NCBI RefSeq assembly: GCF_900187295.1
Contig: NZ_LT906473.1
Span: forward strand, 124,001 to 188,000
Source: Corynebacterium cystitidis
Lineage (GTDB): Bacteria; Actinomycetota; Actinomycetes; Mycobacteriales; Mycobacteriaceae
DNA: 64,000 bases
Direction: 5' to 3'
A model generated the notes under the pieces. The model worked only from the letters and a program-made list of their open reading frames with translations. It was not told the DNA's origin and made no database searches. Made by a program: the position numbers and the translations under genes. This document shows positions 37,462-47,452 of this stretch, piece after piece; position 1 is the first letter of the stretch; each line of letters starts with the position of its first letter.

Positions 37462-37557
37462 CGTAAAAGGAAGTAATCACACATTGAGGATGCACAGATT
37501 CGGCTGATTTTTGGGGCCGGAGTGACAAACCTCAAAGTGTGATTACTTCCTTTTACG
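37462..37557. repeat. 96-bp inverted-repeat element
   Basis: About 28-bp arms starting CGTAAAAGGAAGTAATCACA and ending with the complement, one mismatch, separated by about 40 bp. It has the form of a small non-autonomous mobile element or a long hairpin. Confidence 0.8.
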
Positions 37558-37647
37558 ACAGGGGAAGCAAAAAAGGGGGCGGGCGTAGAAAGGGGAAGGG
37601 GGCGCAGAAAGGGGAAGGGGGAGCAAAACGGGGCAGGCCAAAAGAAA

Positions 37648-37677
37648 CGGCCCCGGTATAAACCAGGGCCGCAGCGG
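37648..37677 (-). terminator. ppa terminator
   Basis: On the minus strand, CGGCCCTGGTTTATACCGGGGCCG followed by TTTCTTTTGG, 70 bp after the ppa stop. Stem about 10 bp. Confidence 0.8.
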
Positions 37678-37744
37678 TGCTCGTCGACAAGGGCCGTCGC
37701 CGGAGCTGTGCTCGTCGAAAAGCGACGAAAACTTCGTGGTCGGA

Positions 37745-38233
37745 TTAGTTGTCGCCGGCGCGCTTAAATTCGTCGATGGAAGCCTGCAGGATCTTCTCGG
37801 CCTCAGCCTTGTCACCCCAGCCAGAACCAGAAACTTCCTTATTTGGTTCCAAGTCCTTGTAGTGGACAAAGAAGTGCTCGATCTCATCCAGCAGGAACTT
37901 GTCCACATCAGAAATGTCCTGGTACTTTTCGTAGCGCACATCGTCGATAACGCAGAGCAGCTTGTCGTCACCGCCGGCCTCGTCGGTCATCTTGAACACA
38001 CCGATCGGGCGAGCTTCAACGATCACGCCAGGAAACACAGACTCCGGCAGAATGACCAGAGCGTCCATGGGATCGCCGTCGTCGGCAAGCGTGTTCTCGA
38101 TATAGCCGTAGTCAGCCGGGTAGGCCATGGGGGTGAACAGGTAGCGGTCGAGGTGGACCCTGCCGGTCTCGTGATCGATTTCGTACTTGTTGCGCGAGCC
38201 CTTCGGGATCTCAATGGTGACTTCAACGGCCAT
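37745..38233 (-). CDS. ppa: Inorganic pyrophosphatase
   Basis: 162 residues starting [20 protein letters not shown]. Family I motif [20 protein letters not shown] carries the metal-binding Asp residues. Hydrolyses PPi in the cytoplasm. The ATG at 38231-38233 has AAGGAG seven bases upstream; in-frame Met codons further up are rejected. Divergent from dacB, as in mycobacteria (Rv3627c-Rv3628 neighbourhood). Confidence 0.95.
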   Translation of the reverse strand: MAVEVTIEIPKGSRNKYEIDHETGRVHLDRYLFTPMAYPADYGYIENTLADDGDPMDALVILPESVFPGVIVEARPIGVFKMTDEAGGDDKLLCVIDDVRYEKYQDISDVDKFLLDEIEHFFVHYKDLEPNKEVSGSGWGDKAEAEKILQASIDEFKRAGDN

Positions 38234-38298
38234 GCCGTACTCCTTCATTGGTAGGTGCAAAATCAACTCCAAGCCTACCTTGCGTATGCTGGTTGCTT

Positions 38299-39669
38299 GT
38301 GAGTGGCAAGAAAACAGTGACAGCTATCGCAGCAGTAGTCGCACTCGGCGCCGTCGGCGCGGTCGCCGGAACCGGGTACTACGTGCATTCCGAGCTTTCC
38401 CAGCTCGAAGTTGCACCCGCCTACGCCATGCCCGAAGCCGCCGACGTGCTGGTCCCCGCCACCCCCGAAACCATCAACCGCGATCAGCTCACCGCCACAT
38501 TGCAAGCACTTGCCGACGACCCCGCCTTGGGAACATTCCACGCCCGCGTCTCCGATGCCTTCACCGGCGAAGTGCTTTTCGACGCCTCCTCCGACCAACC
38601 GCTCACCCCAGCATCCTCAACGAAAGTGCTCACCACAGCGGCCGCGCTGTACACCTTGGACCCGGCCGACCGGATCACCACCCAGGTGGTACGCGGCGCC
38701 AACGAGGGCGACGTAGTAATCAAAGCCGCAGGCGACGTGTGGTTGACCGAGGACACAGTGGCGCAGCTCGCCGAGCAGATCGGGCAGGCAAACGCTGTGT
38801 TCGTCGATACGCGAGCATGGTCCGGACAGCAAGAAATGATGCCCGAATGGGACCCTGGCAACGTCGATGCCGGCTACGTGGCACCCCTGCAGCCCGTGAT
38901 GATAAACGCCGGACGCATCGGCGCGACAGAGGGCGACGTGCCCCGCTCCCACACCCCAGCACTCGATGTGGCACAGGCCGTCGCGGGCAAGGTAGGCGCG
39001 GCCACCGTGGGCTACTCCGAGGCAGCAGAGGGTGCCGAAGTGATCGCCGAAGTGCACTCGCCTGAGCTGATCGAGCGGCTGCGCGTGATGATGAAAAACT
39101 CCGACAACGTCATGGCAGAAGCCATCGGGCGCGAAGTCGCAGCCGCCCGCGTCGGCGGAAACGCAACCGTACTCAACGCCCCGCAACACACCCTCGATGT
39201 TCTGGGAGAACACGGCTACGACCTGACCGGGGTGACACTCGCCGACAACTCCGGACTGTCCACCCTCAACAACATCACACCCGCGCTTATCGACGACATC
39301 CTCCTGCGCAGCGCCGACCTCGCAAGCTCGGTCGGCGGAGAAAGAGGCGACGTCGCAACCTCCGGCGCCGACGAAGGAGGCGCCCTCGCAAGCTCGGTCG
39401 GCGGAGAAAGAGGCACCCTCGCACTCCTGCTAACTACCTTGCCCGTCGCCGGCGGCGAAGGCACCCTAACCACCCGCTATGGCGACCTCCAAGGCAAAGG
39501 CTGGGTACGCGCCAAAACTGGCACACTCACCGGTGTTAATGCGCTGGCCGGCACCGTCACCAGCGACAAAGGCAACGTGTACACCTTCGCCTTCCTCTCC
39601 AATGGTGTGGAGATTGACCCCGCGCGCCGGGCGATGGACACCATGGCGTCCGCTCTGCGCGACTTCTAG
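38299..39669 (+). CDS. dacB: D-alanyl-D-alanine carboxypeptidase (PBP4 class)
   Basis: 456 residues. Signal/anchor segment ([21 protein letters not shown]), then SxxK in ASSTKVLTT, SxN in [11 protein letters not shown] and KTG in [11 protein letters not shown]. Trims pentapeptides or cuts crosslinks in peptidoglycan outside the membrane. Start GTG at 38299 with TATGCT nine bases upstream suggests a leaderless message. A 69-bp tandem duplication (about 39318-39347 and 39387-39416) inserts the repeated [10 protein letters not shown] before the KTG motif. tilS follows 14 bp later. Confidence 0.9.
   Translation: MSGKKTVTAIAAVVALGAVGAVAGTGYYVHSELSQLEVAPAYAMPEAADVLVPATPETINRDQLTATLQALADDPALGTFHARVSDAFTGEVLFDASSDQPLTPASSTKVLTTAAALYTLDPADRITTQVVRGANEGDVVIKAAGDVWLTEDTVAQLAEQIGQANAVFVDTRAWSGQQEMMPEWDPGNVDAGYVAPLQPVMINAGRIGATEGDVPRSHTPALDVAQAVAGKVGAATVGYSEAAEGAEVIAEVHSPELIERLRVMMKNSDNVMAEAIGREVAAARVGGNATVLNAPQHTLDVLGEHGYDLTGVTLADNSGLSTLNNITPALIDDILLRSADLASSVGGERGDVATSGADEGGALASSVGGERGTLALLLTTLPVAGGEGTLTTRYGDLQGKGWVRAKTGTLTGVNALAGTVTSDKGNVYTFAFLSNGVEIDPARRAMDTMASALRDF
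39318..39416 (+). repeat. In-frame 69-bp duplication inside dacB
   Basis: The 30-base block CTCGCAAGCTCGGTCGGCGG... recurs exactly 69 bases later, keeping the frame and adding 23 residues. Confidence 0.88.
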
Positions 39670-39683
39670 AAGCGGAGCCCCAC

Positions 39684-40580
39684 GTGCCCGACACACCGTT
39701 TTGGCCCCGCCACTCGCCCCACTTCCTCGCGTGTCGACGCGCCGTGCGGCCCTGGGACACACCCGCGGTGATCGGACTGTCGGGCGGGCCGGACTCGCTG
39801 GCACTCGTGGCGGCAGCAGCGGCCGAAAACAAAAACGTGGAGGCCGTTGTTGTCGACCACGGGCTGCAAGAAAACTCGGCGCAAGTTGCCCAGCATGCCG
39901 CCGATCAGGCCCGCGCTCTAGGCGTCGACGCCCAGGTCATACGTGTTACCGTCGCGCCGGGCAACGTGGAGGCCCAGGCCCGCACAGCCCGCTACGCCGC
40001 GTTGCACGAAGTGGCTGACAGACGCGATGTCTGGGTGGGCCACACAGCAGACGACCAAGCCGAAACGCTCCTGCTCACAGCGCTGCGCTCCCATCCTGCC
40101 GGCATGAGCCCACGCACCGGCCAGATCGTACGGCCCATGCTTGATCTACGCCGCGCCGACACCGTGGGCGCATGCCACGAGCTAGGCCTGGACTTCTGGG
40201 ACGACCCGATGAACCAAGATCGCGCCTACCGCCGAGTACGCATCCGTCACGAGGTTCTGCCCCTCCTTGCAGACATCCTCGGCGGCGACGCCACAGCCCC
40301 GCTCGCACGGGCAGCCCACCAGCTAGCCGCCACGGAGGATTTCCTGGCCCCGCTGGTTGCCCCCACCACCGATTGCTCCGAGCTTGCCGACGACCACCCA
40401 GCACTTCGCCACCGCAAAATTGCGGCCTGGCTGCATGAAATGGGGGCAGCGCCCAGTGCGTCGTCGATAAGCGATATCGCGCGGTTGTGCACCGACTGGC
40501 GCGGGCAAGGCCCTATTCCTGTGGGTGGGGGCCTGGCCGTTGTACGCCGCAACGGGCAGCTAGTTGCGCTACGTAGGTAG
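39684..40580 (+). CDS. tilS: tRNA(Ile)-lysidine synthase
   Basis: 298 residues. PP-loop IGLSGGPDSLALV, VVDHGLQ and HTADDQAETLLL are the N-type ATP pyrophosphatase signatures of TilS; the C-terminal domain is short, as in actinobacteria. It attaches lysine to C34 of tRNA-Ile(CAU), changing AUG to AUA decoding. GTG start with GGAG eight bases upstream. Context dacB-tilS-hpt-ftsH is conserved. Confidence 0.93.
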   Translation: MPDTPFWPRHSPHFLACRRAVRPWDTPAVIGLSGGPDSLALVAAAAAENKNVEAVVVDHGLQENSAQVAQHAADQARALGVDAQVIRVTVAPGNVEAQARTARYAALHEVADRRDVWVGHTADDQAETLLLTALRSHPAGMSPRTGQIVRPMLDLRRADTVGACHELGLDFWDDPMNQDRAYRRVRIRHEVLPLLADILGGDATAPLARAAHQLAATEDFLAPLVAPTTDCSELADDHPALRHRKIAAWLHEMGAAPSASSISDIARLCTDWRGQGPIPVGGGLAVVRRNGQLVALRR

Positions 40581-41216
40581 GGCGAAATTATGGAGCTGAC
40601 TAGGCTCCGAATTCAGCGCGGCCAGAACTCCTTGCGCAATCCCGAGTTGAGGATGCGCCATCGAGCCAAGGCAGTGTCGCTGGCGTCTTCGACCATGTGG
40701 GACTCGGATTGTGCCAGCGGGAAACTGGTGTTCATCAGGGAATGTATCTGATCGAAATAGGCTTTCGAGACCTTTATCACGGTTCTGCCAACCTATCGTT
40801 ACTTCCATCTCTGATCCGCGATACCTCGGCAATCAATGCAACGATGCGGAAGTGGAATCCCGGGCCCACTTTGTCTTTCCGCGGATCACGGGCATGGTAG
40901 CCTCGTTTCTCGATAGAGTTTCTCGATAGAGTTTTTGGATAGAGTCCACGTCGAGGAGTGTCTCAGTAGCAGCGCCGCCTAGAAATCCGCTGTAATGGGG
41001 CAATAAACAAAAATCGCGGAACCCCCTCCTTGAGAGCGGGAACCCGGGTGGTTGTATCAGGGTCGGTATGGGCGACTGTGGTGGCGAAAAGCGGGGTACA
41101 TGGTCGGGGTACATGGGGATGCCATCTGTGGCGAGTCGGTCATATTCTTTAGAATAACCTGCCACCCGGACACGAGTCAGCCCCAGCTGTGCGGAGCGCC
41201 CTTTGGGAGAATACAC
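40581..41216. other. Roughly 640-bp spacer with a possible gene fragment and short repeats
   Basis: Besides the minus-strand fragment at 40613-40780, it holds three imperfect copies of CTCGATAGAGTTT at about 40908-40946 and two copies of GGGGTACATGG at about 41093-41116. TAGAAT near 41149 may be a -10 element for hpt. Confidence 0.5.
40613..40780 (-). pseudogene. Possible 3' fragment of an unknown gene
   Basis: 55 codons from GTG 40780 to TGA 40613-40615, reading SKAYFDQIHSLMNTSF and ending ALARWRILNSGLRKEFWPR. Amino-acid composition looks protein-like, with an in-frame stop only six codons upstream. No RBS. Either a small gene or the tail of a lost one; family not recognised. Confidence 0.35.
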
Positions 41217-41294
41217 ATGGTAATCACTACACTGAAAGCCACGATCCGGGTGGCATTATCCGGATGGTTCTCACCAGCACCTAAGCAGCGATAA
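41217..41294 (+). CDS. Possible 25-residue upstream peptide
   Basis: ATG with GGGAGA eight bases upstream, reading MVITTLKATIRVALSGWFSP plus APKQR, stopping 12 bp before the hpt ATG. It could be a real amphipathic micropeptide or a leader coupling translation to hpt. Only sequence signals support it. Confidence 0.35.
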   Translation: MVITTLKATIRVALSGWFSPAPKQR

Positions 41295-41306
41295 TTGAGG
41301 GCGCCC

Positions 41307-41906
41307 ATGACTAAGATGCATGACAAGAAAGACTTCAACGTACCGGCCAACTACTACGGCGACGACATTGAGGCAGTGTTGATCACCGAAGAAGAGATTC
41401 AGAAACGCATCCAGGAGCTTGCCGACGTAGTCAGCGAGAAGTACCGGGACTGCGAAAAAGATTTGATCTTGGTCTGTGTGCTTAAAGGTGCGGTGTTTAT
41501 GCTCACCGATTTTGCTCGCGCGCTGTCAATTCCGTCGGAGGTGGAGTTCATGGCGGTGTCGTCGTACGGTAATTCCACCACCTCGTCTGGTGTGGTTCGC
41601 ATTCTGAAAGACCTGGACAAAGATATCCAAGATCGCGATGTGCTCATCGTTGAAGACATCATCGACTCTGGCCTCACGCTGAGCTGGCTGATGAAGAGCC
41701 TGCGGGGCCGTAATCCGCGCTCCCTGCGGGCGATCACGTTGCTGCGCAAACCAGAGATCCAAACAGCGGACGTGGAGCTGCTGGATATTGGGTTCGACAT
41801 TCCTAACGAGTTCGTGGTTGGGTATGGCTTGGACTATGCGGAACGGTATCGTGCCCTGCCTTTCGTCGGCACGCTCCATCCGCGTGTGTATAGCGACAAT
41901 GATTAA
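41307..41906 (+). CDS. hpt: Hypoxanthine phosphoribosyltransferase
   Basis: 199 residues with the PRPP loop [28 protein letters not shown] flexible loop and [20 protein letters not shown]. Converts hypoxanthine/guanine and PRPP to IMP/GMP. ATG 41307 is preceded by GAGGG; a TTG four codons earlier and an ATG three codons later are alternatives. ftsH begins 94 bp downstream. Confidence 0.94.
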   Translation: MTKMHDKKDFNVPANYYGDDIEAVLITEEEIQKRIQELADVVSEKYRDCEKDLILVCVLKGAVFMLTDFARALSIPSEVEFMAVSSYGNSTTSSGVVRILKDLDKDIQDRDVLIVEDIIDSGLTLSWLMKSLRGRNPRSLRAITLLRKPEIQTADVELLDIGFDIPNEFVVGYGLDYAERYRALPFVGTLHPRVYSDND

Positions 41907-42000
41907 CCAGGGGCGTGCGCGCACCGCAAGACACGGGAACGAATCACCGGAGATCTGCGTTAGACCCAATAGCTACTTTTCCGGTTAACGAAAGTAATCA

Positions 42001-44537
42001 ATGAAAAACAGTAAAGTGGTGCGCTACGGCATCATCGCAGCCGTAGTGCTGATGATTTTGTACCTCTTCACCCTGCTTGGGGATGAAACTCGCAGCTTCC
42101 AGCGCGTGGAAACTTCGGTTGCCATGGAGCAACTCAAGAACCAGAACGTGAAGGAGGTGCAGATTGATGACCGCGAGCAGCGCCTGCGGATAACCCTGAA
42201 TGAACCCATCACGGTAGAAGAACGTGAGGGCGTCGAGGAGATCATGGCGCAGTACCCGGCGCGCACCACCCCGCAGGTCTTTGACGCGGTGGCTAACTCT
42301 GGCGCTGAGAAGTACACCACTAATGTGACCCAGGAATCCTTCCTGATGAGCATGTTGGGCTTCATGCTGCCGATGATCCTGATCTTCGGCCTGCTGTTCT
42401 TCTTCATGTACCGCATGCAGTCTGGCGGAATATTTGGAATTGGTGGGTCCAAAGCCAAGGAAATGACCAAGGACAACCCTGACACCACATTTGAGGATGT
42501 CGCAGGTGCCGACGACGCCGTCGACGAGCTGCAAGAGGTTGTTGACTTCCTCAAAGACCCCACGATTTACGAACGGCTGGGTGCGAAGATTCCGCGTGGC
42601 GTGTTGCTCTACGGCCCTCCGGGTACGGGTAAGACGTTATTAGCGCGAGCGGTTGCGGGTGAGGCCGGGGTGCCGTTTTACACGATTTCGGGCTCTGACT
42701 TCGTAGAAATGTTCGTGGGCGTGGGTGCGTCGCGTGTGCGTGACCTGTTTAAGCAGGCGCGTGAGAACTCGCCGTGCATCATCTTCATCGATGAGATTGA
42801 TGCCGTGGGCCGCCAGCGTGGCTCCGGCATGGGCGGTGGCCACGATGAGCGCGAGCAGACCCTGAACCAGTTGTTGGTGGAGATGGATGGCTTTGGTGAC
42901 CGCGAGGGTGTGATTTTGATGGCGGCGACGAACCGCCCCGATATCTTGGATCCTGCGCTGTTGCGCCCTGGCCGCTTCGACCGCCAGATTCCTGTTACTA
43001 ATCCGGATTTGGCTGGGCGTGCGCAGATTCTCAAGGTGCATGCGCAGGGCAAACCGCTTGCCGACGACGCCAACCTCGACTCGCTTGCAAAACGTACTGC
43101 CGGTATGAGTGGTGCTGACCTTGCGAACGTGCTCAATGAGGCGGCACTGCTTACTGCCCGCATTGGTGGCAACGTGATTACTGCTGACGCGCTGGAGGAA
43201 GCGACCGACCGCGTGATTGGTGGCCCACGCCGCTCCTCGCGCGTGATCTCGGAGCGCGAGAAGAAGATTACCGCCTACCACGAAGGCGGCCACACGCTAT
43301 CGGCGTGGGCGCTGAAAGATATTGAACGCGTCTACAAAGTGACCATTCTTGCCCGTGGTCGCACCGGCGGGCATGCGATGACTGCCGCTGAGGACGATAA
43401 GGGCATGTACAACCGCGATGAGCTCTATGCCCGCCTCGTGTTCGCCATGGGTGGGCGCGCGGCAGAGGAGCTTGTTTTCGGTGAAGTGACCACGGGTGCT
43501 TCCGCTGACATTGAGCAGGCCACCAAAATTGCACGGGCCATGGTCACCGAGTATGGCATGAGCTCTACGCTGGGCACCGTGAAGTACGGCGAGGAGCAGG
43601 GTGATCCTTTCTCTGGCCATGGTGCCGGCGGTGCGTTGGACTATTCGCCACATGTTGCGGAGACGATCGACCGGGAAGTCCACGCGCTGATCGACGCCGC
43701 ACATGAGCGCGCCTACGCCATCTTGCGTGATCACCGCGATTACCTGGATACTTTGGCTACTAAACTGCTGGAGAAGGAGACGTTGCGCCGGCCTGACCTC
43801 GAGGTGATCTTCGACGATATTGATCCGCAGCCTTCGGGCTTGGAGCTTCTCGACGAGCGCTTCCCCCAGCAACCCGGTTATGAGCCTGTAAAGACTCCGG
43901 TGGAGCTGGCCGAGGAGCGTGGGGAAGAGCCACCGAAGCAGTTCTCTCTCTTGGAGGCCTCACGGGCAGCTCGAGCCAAGCGTGAAAAGGAGCGTGCCGA
44001 GCGCGCCAAGCGTGACTCCACCGCGCCGAAGTGGGCAGGTACAGGCTCGACCTCCATAAACGCGGGCAGCTGGCCGGGCCAGCCGGGCCAGCCCGGACAG
44101 CCCGGACAGCCCGGTACTGCGGGGCCGCAGGTCCCACCGCGTTACGGCGGTGAGCAACCACCCGCGAACTGGCACGTGCCCGGCGGAGCCTGGCCAGGAC
44201 AGGATGGTACGAACCAGCCGGTCCAGCCGGTCCAGCCTGCCCAGCCGGACCAACCGAATTCGCCGCAGCGCCCCGCGGAGCACCCAGGTATCAAGAATTA
44301 CGGCGCAGGCCAACCGAAACAATCCAGCACTCTGGAGCCGGAGGAGCAGATCGGGTTCCGCCTGCCGGAGCACGAACGCCCCGACCATGCGTGGCCGTCT
44401 GAGGAAAAACCACACAGATGCCAAAGGTTGACCCGGCCGATGTCGCCCGCCCGAACGAGCCTGAGCCACAGCTTCCCGATGGGGACCACGCTGATCCCGC
44501 CGGTTATGGCGATCCAGGAAAGCATCGGAAGGACTGA
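42001..44537 (+). CDS. ftsH: ATP-dependent zinc metalloprotease FtsH, with C-terminal frameshift
   Basis: Two membrane helices ([18 protein letters not shown] and [17 protein letters not shown]), AAA module with [32 protein letters not shown] and the [24 protein letters not shown], then zinc site [12 protein letters not shown]. The tail is Pro/Gln/Gly-rich with [11 protein letters not shown] repeats. After EEKP (run of five A at 44405-44409) the expected acidic tail [18 protein letters not shown]... to TGA 44535-44537 lies in another frame; as written the frame instead runs on into folE to 45147. With six A the protein would be about 845 residues, normal for corynebacteria. Degrades membrane and cytosolic proteins. 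Confidence 0.9.
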
Positions 44538-44541
44538 CCGA

Positions 44542-45147
44542 ATGGATAGAGTGGATAACAGCACCAATATTCCTGCGATCGCCGAGTTCGACCATGCTCG
44601 GGCCGAAGCCGCCGTGCGGGAACTGCTCATCGCTATTGGGGAGGACCCAGAACGTGAAGGTCTGCAGGACACTCCTGGGCGAGTCGCCCGCGCCTACGCG
44701 GAAATCTTCGCTGGACTCCACGAAGATCCCACCGAGGTGCTTGGCACCACGTTTGCTGAGGACCACCAAGAGCTGGTGCTCGTTCGTGACATCCCGATAT
44801 ATTCCACCTGTGAGCACCACCTTGTACCGTTTTACGGCAAGGCCCACATCGGCTATATCCCCAACAAAGAGGGCAAAGTGACCGGCTTGTCAAAGCTGGC
44901 TCGCTTAGCGGATTTGTATGCAAAACGGCCCCAGGTGCAGGAACGGTTGACCAGCCAAATCGCTGACGCCCTCGTCGATAAGCTCGATGCGCAATCCGTT
45001 ATCGTGGTCATTGAATGTGAACACATGTGCATGGGCATGCGTGGAATTCGCAAACCAGGCGCAATCACAACAACAAGTGCGGTGCGCGGAGGATTCAAAC
45101 GAAACGCGGCCTCACGCGCCGAGGTTCTCAGCTTAATCCGGAGGTAA
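44542..45147 (+). CDS. folE: GTP cyclohydrolase I
   Basis: 201 residues from [20 protein letters not shown]. Zinc and substrate motifs [33 protein letters not shown] and [11 protein letters not shown] are complete. Makes dihydroneopterin triphosphate, the first folate intermediate. GGAAGGA lies about eight bases before the ATG, so it can be translated independently even though it is in frame with ftsH in this sequence. First of the folE-folP-folB-folK run. Confidence 0.95.
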   Translation: MDRVDNSTNIPAIAEFDHARAEAAVRELLIAIGEDPEREGLQDTPGRVARAYAEIFAGLHEDPTEVLGTTFAEDHQELVLVRDIPIYSTCEHHLVPFYGKAHIGYIPNKEGKVTGLSKLARLADLYAKRPQVQERLTSQIADALVDKLDAQSVIVVIECEHMCMGMRGIRKPGAITTTSAVRGGFKRNAASRAEVLSLIRR

Positions 45148-45150
45148 AGC

Positions 45151-46077
45151 ATGATTACAGTAGCCGATCTCACCCCGCCTCACCGCACCATGGTGATGGG
45201 CATCGTGAACGTCACCACCGACTCATTTTCGGACGGCGGAAAGTGGATTGAGCTGGACAAGGCCGTTGAGCACGCACGCGAGCTTATCCGCCTAGGTGCC
45301 GACATGATTGATGTAGGCGCGGAATCCACCCGCCCCGGCGCCACACGCGTCCCGCCCGAGCTTGAGGCGCAGCGTGCATCGGACTTGATCAGGGCGCTTA
45401 ACGACGAAGGCATCTCCACGTCTGTGGACACAATGCGGGCCTCAACCGCCCAAGCAGCTGCCGATGCCGGAGTGCACATGATCAACGATGTTTCAGGGGG
45501 CCTGGCCGATCCCGCGATGTACAAGGTCATGGCTGACACCGGTTTGCCGGTGTGCCTGATGCACTGGCGGACAGTGCAATCCGGTGAATTCGGTGATGCA
45601 GCAGGTGCAGCCGACCATGGTGGGGATGTTGTGCGTGATGTCCACGAAACACTCCAGCGCCTCGTCGATAATGCTCTGGCAGCCGGTGTGGAACATGACC
45701 AGATCGTGCTGGACCCGGGCCTCGGCTTTGCAAAAACCGCGGCTGATAACTGGGCGCTTCTCAACGCACTACCTGAATTTATCGCAGGCGAATTCCCTCT
45801 GCTGGTAGGTGCAAGCCGGAAACGGTTCCTCACCGAAATCCGCGCTGCCCGTGGCCTCGACCATGGCCCCCTTGATGCCGACCCGGCAACCGCAGCAGTC
45901 ACCACGATATCCGCCCACCTTGGCGCATGGGGTGTGCGTGTACACGAAGTAGCTGTCTCGCGCGATGCGGTTGATGTAGCCGCAAGCGTGCGCGCTGGCG
46001 TGCGCGCTAGCGCGCGCACCGGAACAAAAGAAAGCGTGGCTGGCGTGCGCACGGGAACAGAGGGTAACAATGGCTGA
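45151..46077 (+). CDS. folP: Dihydropteroate synthase
   Basis: 308 residues. VMGIVNVTTDSFSDGGKW, GADMIDVGAESTRPGA, MINDVSGGLADP and GASRKRFLTEI are the pterin and phosphate sites; target of sulfonamides. The last 25 or so residues (VRAGVRASARTGTKESVAG...) are a low-complexity extension beyond the usual end, encoded by repeated GCGTGCGCGC-type DNA. Start is three bases after folE; stop overlaps folB by eight bases. Confidence 0.95.
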   Translation: MITVADLTPPHRTMVMGIVNVTTDSFSDGGKWIELDKAVEHARELIRLGADMIDVGAESTRPGATRVPPELEAQRASDLIRALNDEGISTSVDTMRASTAQAAADAGVHMINDVSGGLADPAMYKVMADTGLPVCLMHWRTVQSGEFGDAAGAADHGGDVVRDVHETLQRLVDNALAAGVEHDQIVLDPGLGFAKTAADNWALLNALPEFIAGEFPLLVGASRKRFLTEIRAARGLDHGPLDADPATAAVTTISAHLGAWGVRVHEVAVSRDAVDVAASVRAGVRASARTGTKESVAGVRTGTEGNNG

Positions 46078-46471
46078 CCGCATCCAACTAACAGGGCTGA
46101 AAGTCTACGCACACCACGGAGTGATCGAACACGAGACCAAACATGGCCAAGCGTTCACGATCGATATCACCTGCTGGCTCGACTTTGCTGACGCCGCAGC
46201 AGGCGATGACCTGAACAAAACCATCAACTATGCCGAACTAGCGCAGCTTGCCTACGATATCGCAGGAGGCACCCCGCGCCAGCTCATCGAGACGGTAGCC
46301 ACCGAGATCGCAGAAACCGCCATCGCACGCTACGGGCAGCTCCATTCAATAGAGGTCACACTGCATAAGCCACACGCCCCGATCCCACTGGTGTTCGATG
46401 ATGTGGCGGTGGTCGCTCGCCGGTCACGCAAAACGGGGCCAACATTCGTGCCCGCGAAAGCACGCGGCTAG
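46070..46471 (+). CDS. folB: Dihydroneopterin aldolase
   Basis: 133 residues: LTGLKVYAHHGVIEHETKHGQAF, INYAELAQLAYDIAG and LIETVATEIAETAI, then VTLHKPHAPIPL with the conserved Lys. Converts dihydroneopterin to hydroxymethyl-dihydropterin. Start overlaps the folP end. Confidence 0.95.
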   Translation: MADRIQLTGLKVYAHHGVIEHETKHGQAFTIDITCWLDFADAAAGDDLNKTINYAELAQLAYDIAGGTPRQLIETVATEIAETAIARYGQLHSIEVTLHKPHAPIPLVFDDVAVVARRSRKTGPTFVPAKARG

Positions 46472-46489
46472 GGCAGAAAGGGGCGAAGA

Positions 46490-46978
46490 ATGATACGAGC
46501 AGTATTGTCGATCGGTTCCAACTTGGAAGACTCCTGGGTACACCTTGAAAGGGTGACCCAAGGATTCGGTGATGCGATCGTCGCCCGTTCAGGAGTGTAC
46601 GCCACACCGCCATGGGGGCCCGTAGAGCAGAGCGATTTTCTCAACCAAATCCTTGTCGTTGACCTCGACGCAACCCCCGAGGAATTATTGGCCCGCTGCC
46701 AAGAACTAGAAAACGAGGCCAACCGCACCCGTGAAGTCCGCTGGGGTCCACGCACCCTTGACGTAGACATTGTTCAGGTGGTCGTCGATAAGCGCGAAAT
46801 CACCAGCGACGATCCAGACCTCACCTTGCCGCACCCGCGCGCCCACGAGCGTGCTTTCGTGCTCGTGCCGTGGTTGGACGCGCAGCCAGACGCCACACTA
46901 GGCGGCAGGCCAGTAGCAGAACTGATTGAAGCGCTGGATGCCAACGAAGTCGAACAGATTAGGTTGGTACACCGGTGA
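46490..46978 (+). CDS. folK: HPPK (6-hydroxymethyl-dihydropterin pyrophosphokinase)
   Basis: 162 residues. SIGSNLEDSWVHL, VYATPPWGPVEQSDFLNQILVVD, RWGPRTLDVDIV (Mg-binding Asp pair) and LPHPRAHERAFVLVPW complete the family signature. RBS GAAAGGGG about eight bases before ATG. Its last bases overlap the next GTG (GTGA). Confidence 0.95.
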   Translation: MIRAVLSIGSNLEDSWVHLERVTQGFGDAIVARSGVYATPPWGPVEQSDFLNQILVVDLDATPEELLARCQELENEANRTREVRWGPRTLDVDIVQVVVDKREITSDDPDLTLPHPRAHERAFVLVPWLDAQPDATLGGRPVAELIEALDANEVEQIRLVHR

Positions 46979-47442
46979 CACGCACACCTATTTCAGGACT
47001 TATCGGGGCGGGCTTATTCACCGCCGCCGCCGCTGCCATTCTGACATGGGGTTTTTACGGCAGTTTTACCTCGATTTCCCCGGTGGCGTCCGCGGCCTTG
47101 TGGATCATGGCCGTAGTGTGCGCCTTCCTCACTTATTGGGTGAAAAGGCGCCGCGACGAAGGATTAATCGGCCTTGATCGCTCGCAGCTCAACCCGATGA
47201 TGGTGGCCAATTTTATGGTGATCGGCAAAGCCAGCGCGTGGACCGGCGCGATCGTTGGAGGGGGATATGCTGGCGTGGCCACATACGTGATCCCGAACGC
47301 CGGGATGCTGGCAGCAGCCCAGGCCGACCTTCCAGGAGTACTTGCTGGGGCAATCGGTGGGGTGGCTTTAAGTATCGCTGGTGTCATGTTGGAACGGGCG
47401 TGCGAGGTGTCGCCTCCCGCCGATGGCGAGGTTATTGGATAG
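46975..47442 (+). CDS. DUF3180 membrane protein
   Basis: 155 residues, four predicted membrane helices: LIGAGLFTAAAAAILTWGFY, ALWIMAVVCAFLTYWV, GKASAWTGAIVGGGYAGVATYV and VLAGAIGGVALSIAGVMLE. DUF3180 proteins sit after folK throughout the Mycobacteriales (as Rv3605c). Function unknown; linkage suggests a membrane step tied to folate or pantothenate genes. GTG start overlapping folK. Confidence 0.85.
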   Translation: MTRTPISGLIGAGLFTAAAAAILTWGFYGSFTSISPVASAALWIMAVVCAFLTYWVKRRRDEGLIGLDRSQLNPMMVANFMVIGKASAWTGAIVGGGYAGVATYVIPNAGMLAAAQADLPGVLAGAIGGVALSIAGVMLERACEVSPPADGEVIG

Positions 47443-47452
47443 AGTTGTCACT

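Larger units (their letters stand above)
37303..37744. other. 440-bp spacer with structured DNA
   Basis: No gene. Contains a 96-bp inverted-repeat element (37462-37557), a purine-rich tract with repeated runs of four or five G (37560-37625) and the ppa terminator. Confidence 0.7.
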
